A DNA stretch of 34,920 nucleotides from CAYTAP01 sp964435775. Its GTDB lineage: Bacteria; Planctomycetota; Phycisphaerae; Tepidisphaerales; Tepidisphaeraceae. Where the stretch lies: contig CAYTAP010000026.1 of the NCBI GenBank assembly GCA_964435775.1, forward strand, positions 1 to 34,920, in the 5' to 3' direction. This document shows, in pieces, positions 30,543-34,920 of the stretch. Both the position numbers and the translations under genes were made by a program. The notes beneath the pieces were generated by a model. It was not told where the DNA came from, made no database searches, and saw only the letters and a program-made list of their open reading frames with translations. Within the stretch, counting starts at the first letter, position 1. Each line of letters begins with the position of its first letter.

Positions 30543-33230
30543 ATGTCGGAGACCACTGGTCCTGTTGATCGAATTGAAGACTTGCAGATCGAACGGGAAT
30601 TGCAGGACAGTTATTTGACCTATGCGATGAGCACGATCATGGACCGGGCGCTGCCCGATGTCCGCGATGGGCTTAAGCCGTCGCAGCGCCGCATCCTGGT
30701 GGCGATGAATGACCTGAACCTTGGCCCGCGGAGCAAACACCGCAAATGCGCCAAGATCGCCGGCGACACCTCGGGCAACTATCACCCTCACGGCGAACAG
30801 GTCATCTATCCGACCCTCGTTCGATTGGCGCAAGATTGGAGCATGCGCCATCCACTGATTGATGGGCAGGGGAACTTCGGATCGACCGACGGTGACCCGC
30901 CGGCCGCGATGCGATACACCGAAGCGCGGATGGACAATCCGGCGCAGGAGTTGCTCGAGGATTTGAACCTTGACACGGTGGATTTTCAGCCCAACTACGA
31001 CGAAACGCGCCAGGAGCCGACGGTTCTGCCCAGCCGGTTTCCGAATCTGCTGGTCAACGGGAGCACGGGCATCGCGGTGGGGATGGCGTGCAACCTGCTG
31101 CCGCACAACCTGGGGGAGATCGCCGATGCGATCGTCAAGGTGATCAATGAGCCCGAGTGTACGCTGGCGGAGCTGTTGCAAATTGTGCCAGGCCCGGATT
31201 TTCCAACCGGTGGCGTGATCTGCGGGCGGGATGGGATCCTGGAGGGGTACACGAGCGGGCGGGGAAAGCTGACGCTTCGCGCGAGGATTCACACCGAGCA
31301 GCCCAAGGGAAGCAAGGAATTGATCGTCATCGACGAGATTCCATACGGGATCATTCGCAAGACCATCGTGCAGGGGGTGGCCGACGCGGTGAAGCGGGAT
31401 TTGATCAAGGATATCTCGGCGATCAACGATGAATCGGGGCGTCAGCACAAGTGCCGGATCGTCATCGACCTCAAGCGCGACGCCGATCCGGATGTCGTCA
31501 TCAACCAGCTATACCAATACACATCATGCCAGATCACGGTGAGCATGATCAACATCGCGCTGGTCAACCGCCAGCCGCGAACCATGGGCTTGAAGGAGCT
31601 CATCCAGCATTTCATCGCGCACCGCAAGGAAGTGATCACCAGGCGGACGCGTTTCCTGCTTCGCAAGGCGCAGCAGCGTGAGCATATTCTCGAGGGGCTG
31701 ATTTTCGCGGTGTGCGACATCGATGAAGTCATCCGCCTGATCCGCTCAAGCAAGACACGGGAGGAGGCGATCGAGAAGCTCATCGCGCAGGGGTTCCGGA
31801 TCGATCCGAAATCGGAGGTCATCGGGAAGCTGCCGGAGCGGATTCAGTTGAAGCACCCGGAGATTTTCGCGCTGGAGCCGGGCGCGGCCATGCCGCCGTA
31901 TCGGGTGTCACGGGCGCAGGCCGAGGCGATTGGGCGGCTGCAGTTGATCCAACTCGTCGGTTTGGAAATCGACAAGCTCGTGAGCGAATACAAAACCGTC
32001 ACCGAGGAGATCGAGGAATACGAGCGCATCCTCGGCGATGAGGCGTATTTGATGGACCTCATCCGCGAGGACACGCTGGAACTGAAGGAAAAATATGGCA
32101 ACCCCCGGCGAACAGAGATCACCGGATCGGTCAGCGGTTTCAACATGGAAAGCCTGATCGCCAGCGAGGATGTCGTCGTGACCGTCAGCCACAATGGCTA
32201 TGTCAAACGCCTTCCAACCGACACCTATCGCGCGCAAGGGCGTGGCGGGCGCGGCATCAAGGGGGCCGAAAACCGCGAAGGGGACTTCATCGAGCATCTG
32301 TTCGTCGCCAACACGCACGATTTCCTCCTGTTCTTCACGAACCAGGGGCGCGTGTACGAGCGGCGGGTGTATGACGTGCCGGAGATGAGCCGCACGAGCA
32401 TGGGGCGCGCGATCGCCAACCTCGTGGAGTTCCAGAAAGACGAAAAAATCGCCAATGTACTGGCGGTGAAGGATTTCGGGATCGAGGAGCAATTCCTCCT
32501 CTTTGGGACCAAGAAGGGGACGGTGAAGAAGACGGCGCTGAGTGCTTATGCCAACATCCGCAGCAACGGGATCATTGCCATCGGCCTGAGCGAAGGGGAT
32601 GAGCTGATCGGCGTGGAAATCACCAATGGCAGCGATCATGTGATCCTGGGGACGAAAAGTGGCCTGGCGATTCGATTCGAGGAATCCGACGTTCGCGCGA
32701 TGGGTCGCCCGGCCGGGGGTGTCACCGGGGCGCGCTTCAAGCGGGAGGGGGATGAGGTCGTCAGCATGATCGTCGTGCCGCATGGCGACAATGGCGAGCG
32801 GCAGTTGCTCACGGCGTGCATGAATGGGTATGGCAAGCGCACGCCGCTGGAGGATTACCCGGTGAAGGGGCGCGGCACGCGAGGCGTCATCAACATTGAC
32901 GCGAACTATCGCAACGGTGAGGTCGTCGGGCTGAAACTGGTCGTGGAATCGGATGAGGCGATGTTCATCACCGAAAAGGGCATCCTCATGCGGACGCATG
33001 TCCGCGAAATTCGTCAAACCGGTCGCAACGCGGCCGGTGTCAAGCTCATCCGCATCGATGAGGGGGACCGCTTGGTGGCGATGGCGAAGATCGCACCGGA
33101 TGATGAGGACAACGGCGAGGCTGAGACGGCTGATGCGCCGGATCAGAGCGATCAAAGCGGGCGGGGCGATCAGGTGGCCAACCAGTCGGATGAAAGTGAA
33201 GGCGCCCCGCCGGAGAATGCGGACGAGTGA
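30543..33230 (+). CDS. gyrA: DNA gyrase subunit A
   Basis: GyrA carries the DNA cleavage and wrapping functions of gyrase. The 895-aa protein has the winged-helix/tower N-terminal domain with catalytic Y125 (AAMRYTEARM, aligned to E. coli Y122), and a C-terminal beta-pinwheel with the gyrase box QGRGGRG at 565-571, which separates it from ParC. A long acidic, Gln/Asp-rich tail follows residue ~865. In the quinolone region the sequence is HPHGEQVIYPT: Q86 and P90 stand where E. coli has S83 and D87. AAGGA at 30533-30537, five bases from the ATG, supports the start. gyrB is not in the window, so the subunits are encoded apart. Confidence 0.96.
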   Translation: MSETTGPVDRIEDLQIERELQDSYLTYAMSTIMDRALPDVRDGLKPSQRRILVAMNDLNLGPRSKHRKCAKIAGDTSGNYHPHGEQVIYPTLVRLAQDWSMRHPLIDGQGNFGSTDGDPPAAMRYTEARMDNPAQELLEDLNLDTVDFQPNYDETRQEPTVLPSRFPNLLVNGSTGIAVGMACNLLPHNLGEIADAIVKVINEPECTLAELLQIVPGPDFPTGGVICGRDGILEGYTSGRGKLTLRARIHTEQPKGSKELIVIDEIPYGIIRKTIVQGVADAVKRDLIKDISAINDESGRQHKCRIVIDLKRDADPDVVINQLYQYTSCQITVSMINIALVNRQPRTMGLKELIQHFIAHRKEVITRRTRFLLRKAQQREHILEGLIFAVCDIDEVIRLIRSSKTREEAIEKLIAQGFRIDPKSEVIGKLPERIQLKHPEIFALEPGAAMPPYRVSRAQAEAIGRLQLIQLVGLEIDKLVSEYKTVTEEIEEYERILGDEAYLMDLIREDTLELKEKYGNPRRTEITGSVSGFNMESLIASEDVVVTVSHNGYVKRLPTDTYRAQGRGGRGIKGAENREGDFIEHLFVANTHDFLLFFTNQGRVYERRVYDVPEMSRTSMGRAIANLVEFQKDEKIANVLAVKDFGIEEQFLLFGTKKGTVKKTALSAYANIRSNGIIAIGLSEGDELIGVEITNGSDHVILGTKSGLAIRFEESDVRAMGRPAGGVTGARFKREGDEVVSMIVVPHGDNGERQLLTACMNGYGKRTPLEDYPVKGRGTRGVINIDANYRNGEVVGLKLVVESDEAMFITEKGILMRTHVREIRQTGRNAAGVKLIRIDEGDRLVAMAKIAPDDEDNGEAETADAPDQSDQSGRGDQVANQSDESEGAPPENADE

Positions 33231-33246
33231 GGCGGCATTGCCGTAG

Positions 33247-33265
33247 CATGGGCGTCTCGCCCATG
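33247..33265 (+). repeat. Hairpin repeat between gyrA and guaA
   Basis: CATGGGCG-TCT-CGCCCATG is a perfect 8-bp stem with a 3-base loop, 17 bases after the gyrA stop. It is preceded by GTAG as in other dispersed planctomycete-type elements. It could slow transcription or terminate gyrA, but no T-run follows. Confidence 0.55.
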
Positions 33266-33323
33266 GGTTTGCGTGCCGCCAAGCCAATGATGCAATCAGC
33301 AAAAGACAGGATACTCCATTCAG

Positions 33324-34874
33324 ATGCACCACGACGAGATCATCCCCATTCTGGATTTCGGGAGTCAGTATGCGCAGCTCATCGCCCGGCGGGTACGCGA
33401 GAAGGGGGTGTACAGCGAACTGGTGCGCCCGGATATTTCGCTGACGGAATTGAAGAAACTCAAGCCCAGGGGGCTGATCCTGAGTGGCGGGCCGAGCAGC
33501 GTGTATGAACCCAACGCGCCAAGGTGCGACCCCGATATCTTTGAATTGGGCGTGCCGGTGCTCGGGATTTGTTACGGGATGCAGCTTGGGGCGCAACTCC
33601 TGGGCGGGCAGGTCAAGCCGGGCGCCTCGCGCGAGTATGGACGAACGAAATTGCGCGTCACGCGGGATGATGCGCTGGTGCGCGGGTTGCCGCCGGACAC
33701 GACGGTCTGGATGAGCCACGGGGATCAGGTCGATGCGCTGCCCGAGCAGTTCATCCCGCTGGCGGCGACGCCGACCTGCCCGTACGCGGCGGTGCGGCAT
33801 GTCAGTCGGCCTTTCTACGGCGTGCAATTTCATCCCGAAGTGACCCACACGCCGCGGGGAGAGCAAATCTTCCACAACTTCTTATACGACATTTGCAAAT
33901 GCGCCGGCACATGGACGATGGGCAATTTCATCGAGCAGAGCGTCCGGCGGATCCGCGAGCAGGTGGGTGGGGCGACGGTGATCTGCGGATTGAGCGGCGG
34001 GGTGGATTCATCGGTGCTCGCGGCGCTGTTGCACAAGGCGATCGGGCCACAATTGCAGTGCATTTTCGTGGACAACGGACTGTTGCGCAAGCATGAGCGG
34101 CAGATGGTTGAGAATACCTTTCGCGGCAACTTTCATATTGCGCTGCATGTTGTGGATGCCACAAAAGACTTTTTGAGTGGGCTGACGGGCGTCACCGATC
34201 CGCAGCAGAAGCGCAAGATCATTGGTAAGACGTTCATCGACGTATTCAAACGTGAGGATGCGCGGGTGAACCCGGGCGGATCAAAGTTTCTGGCGCAGGG
34301 GACACTGTATCCGGATGTGATTGAATCGGGGCATGGACACGCGGGGACGGCCGCCAACATCAAGCTCCATCACAACGTCGGAGGCCTGCCGGCCGAGCTG
34401 GGGTATGAGCTTGTCGAGCCGCTCCGCGAGCTGTTCAAGGATGAGGTTCGGGTCGTGGGGGAGATGCTGGGGCTGCCGGAATCAATCGTCTGGCGTCATC
34501 CATTCCCCGGCCCGGGACTGGCGGTGCGGATCATGGGGGAGATCACCGAGGAGCGTCTGCGTGTGCTTCGTGACGCCGATGAGATCGTCCTGGAGGAACT
34601 GGTTGCCAATCACCTGTATCGCAAGACGGCGCAGGTCTTTGCCGTCCTGCTGCCGATCGGGACCGTGGGCGTGATGGGCGATGCGCGATCGTACGATTCG
34701 GTCATCGCGGTGCGGGCGGTGGAGAGTCAGGATTTCATGACGGCCGACTGGGCGCGAATCCCGTTCGACGTTCTCGCGACGATCAGCAACCGAATCATCA
34801 ACGAGGTGCGCGGCGTCAACCGCGTCGTCTACGACATCAGCTCCAAGCCGCCGGCGACGATTGAATGGGAATGA
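33324..34874 (+). CDS. guaA: GMP synthase, glutamine-hydrolysing
   Basis: GuaA converts XMP to GMP with ammonia from glutamine. The 516-aa protein has an N-terminal class I glutamine amidotransferase with nucleophile C83 (GICYGMQLGAQ) and triad H170/E172 (FHPEVTHT). The ATP pyrophosphatase P-loop is SGGVDSS (224-230), and the C-terminal dimerisation domain ends in DISSKPPATIEWE, the usual GuaA terminus. It is complete and of normal length. The upstream gap of 93 bases contains a hairpin and no clear promoter, so it may be partly co-transcribed with gyrA. guaB is not nearby. The last 46 bases of the window hold nothing recognisable. Confidence 0.97.
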   Translation: MHHDEIIPILDFGSQYAQLIARRVREKGVYSELVRPDISLTELKKLKPRGLILSGGPSSVYEPNAPRCDPDIFELGVPVLGICYGMQLGAQLLGGQVKPGASREYGRTKLRVTRDDALVRGLPPDTTVWMSHGDQVDALPEQFIPLAATPTCPYAAVRHVSRPFYGVQFHPEVTHTPRGEQIFHNFLYDICKCAGTWTMGNFIEQSVRRIREQVGGATVICGLSGGVDSSVLAALLHKAIGPQLQCIFVDNGLLRKHERQMVENTFRGNFHIALHVVDATKDFLSGLTGVTDPQQKRKIIGKTFIDVFKREDARVNPGGSKFLAQGTLYPDVIESGHGHAGTAANIKLHHNVGGLPAELGYELVEPLRELFKDEVRVVGEMLGLPESIVWRHPFPGPGLAVRIMGEITEERLRVLRDADEIVLEELVANHLYRKTAQVFAVLLPIGTVGVMGDARSYDSVIAVRAVESQDFMTADWARIPFDVLATISNRIINEVRGVNRVVYDISSKPPATIEWE

Positions 34875-34920
34875 TTCCGCGTCTGGCACAGCCAGGCACC
34901 TGATGGCATGAAATGCCGCT

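Overview
The window reads as a high-GC chromosomal segment of a Gram-negative bacterium, most likely a member of the Planctomycetes (Phycisphaerae-like). The phylum call is an inference. It rests on an LPS gene (lpxD), a bacterial deoxyhypusine-synthase-like protein, a dnaA far from dnaN and gyrB, large HEAT and ABC membrane clusters, and several families of short palindromic or tandem repeats between genes. No insertion sequence, prophage, CRISPR array or tRNA was found.

Layout. 1-10.5 kb: 3' end of mutS, a translationally coupled pyrR-pyrB pair, a SAM methyltransferase facing lpxD, a small DUF3147 membrane protein, dnaA, a family-4 uracil-DNA glycosylase, a SpeY/deoxyhypusine-synthase homologue, a DUF2959 lipoprotein and a Phd-VapC toxin-antitoxin pair. 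A 72-bp palindromic repeat recurs here (three good copies, one decayed, one lone arm) and supplies the stop codons of two convergent genes. 10.5-16 kb: hom, a secreted protein of unknown function, lepA and a PLD-family nuclease. 16-23.2 kb: a minus-strand four-gene cluster of a large exported membrane protein, an ABC ATPase, a double-length ABC-2 permease and an exported HEAT-repeat protein. 23.2-27.4 kb: plsC-like acyltransferase, lexA, a YjfB-like small protein, RNase P RNA (rnpB), a SnoaL-like protein, and an orphan antitoxin followed by a truncated PIN toxin. 27.4-34.9 kb: a universal stress protein, a divergent mntH/mntR manganese module with a perfect palindromic operator, gyrA and guaA.

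Most genes are housekeeping: DNA repair and SOS (mutS, udg, lexA), replication and topology (dnaA, gyrA), pyrimidine, purine and threonine/methionine biosynthesis (pyrB, guaA, hom), translation (lepA, rnpB) and envelope (lpxD, plsC). The most unusual features are these: an RNase P RNA whose P12 helix has been enlarged by GGATGAA repeats to about 140 nt; a GyrA in which both main quinolone-contact positions are replaced (Gln and Pro); the four-gene ABC/HEAT cluster with no assigned function; and repeat ends used as stop codons.
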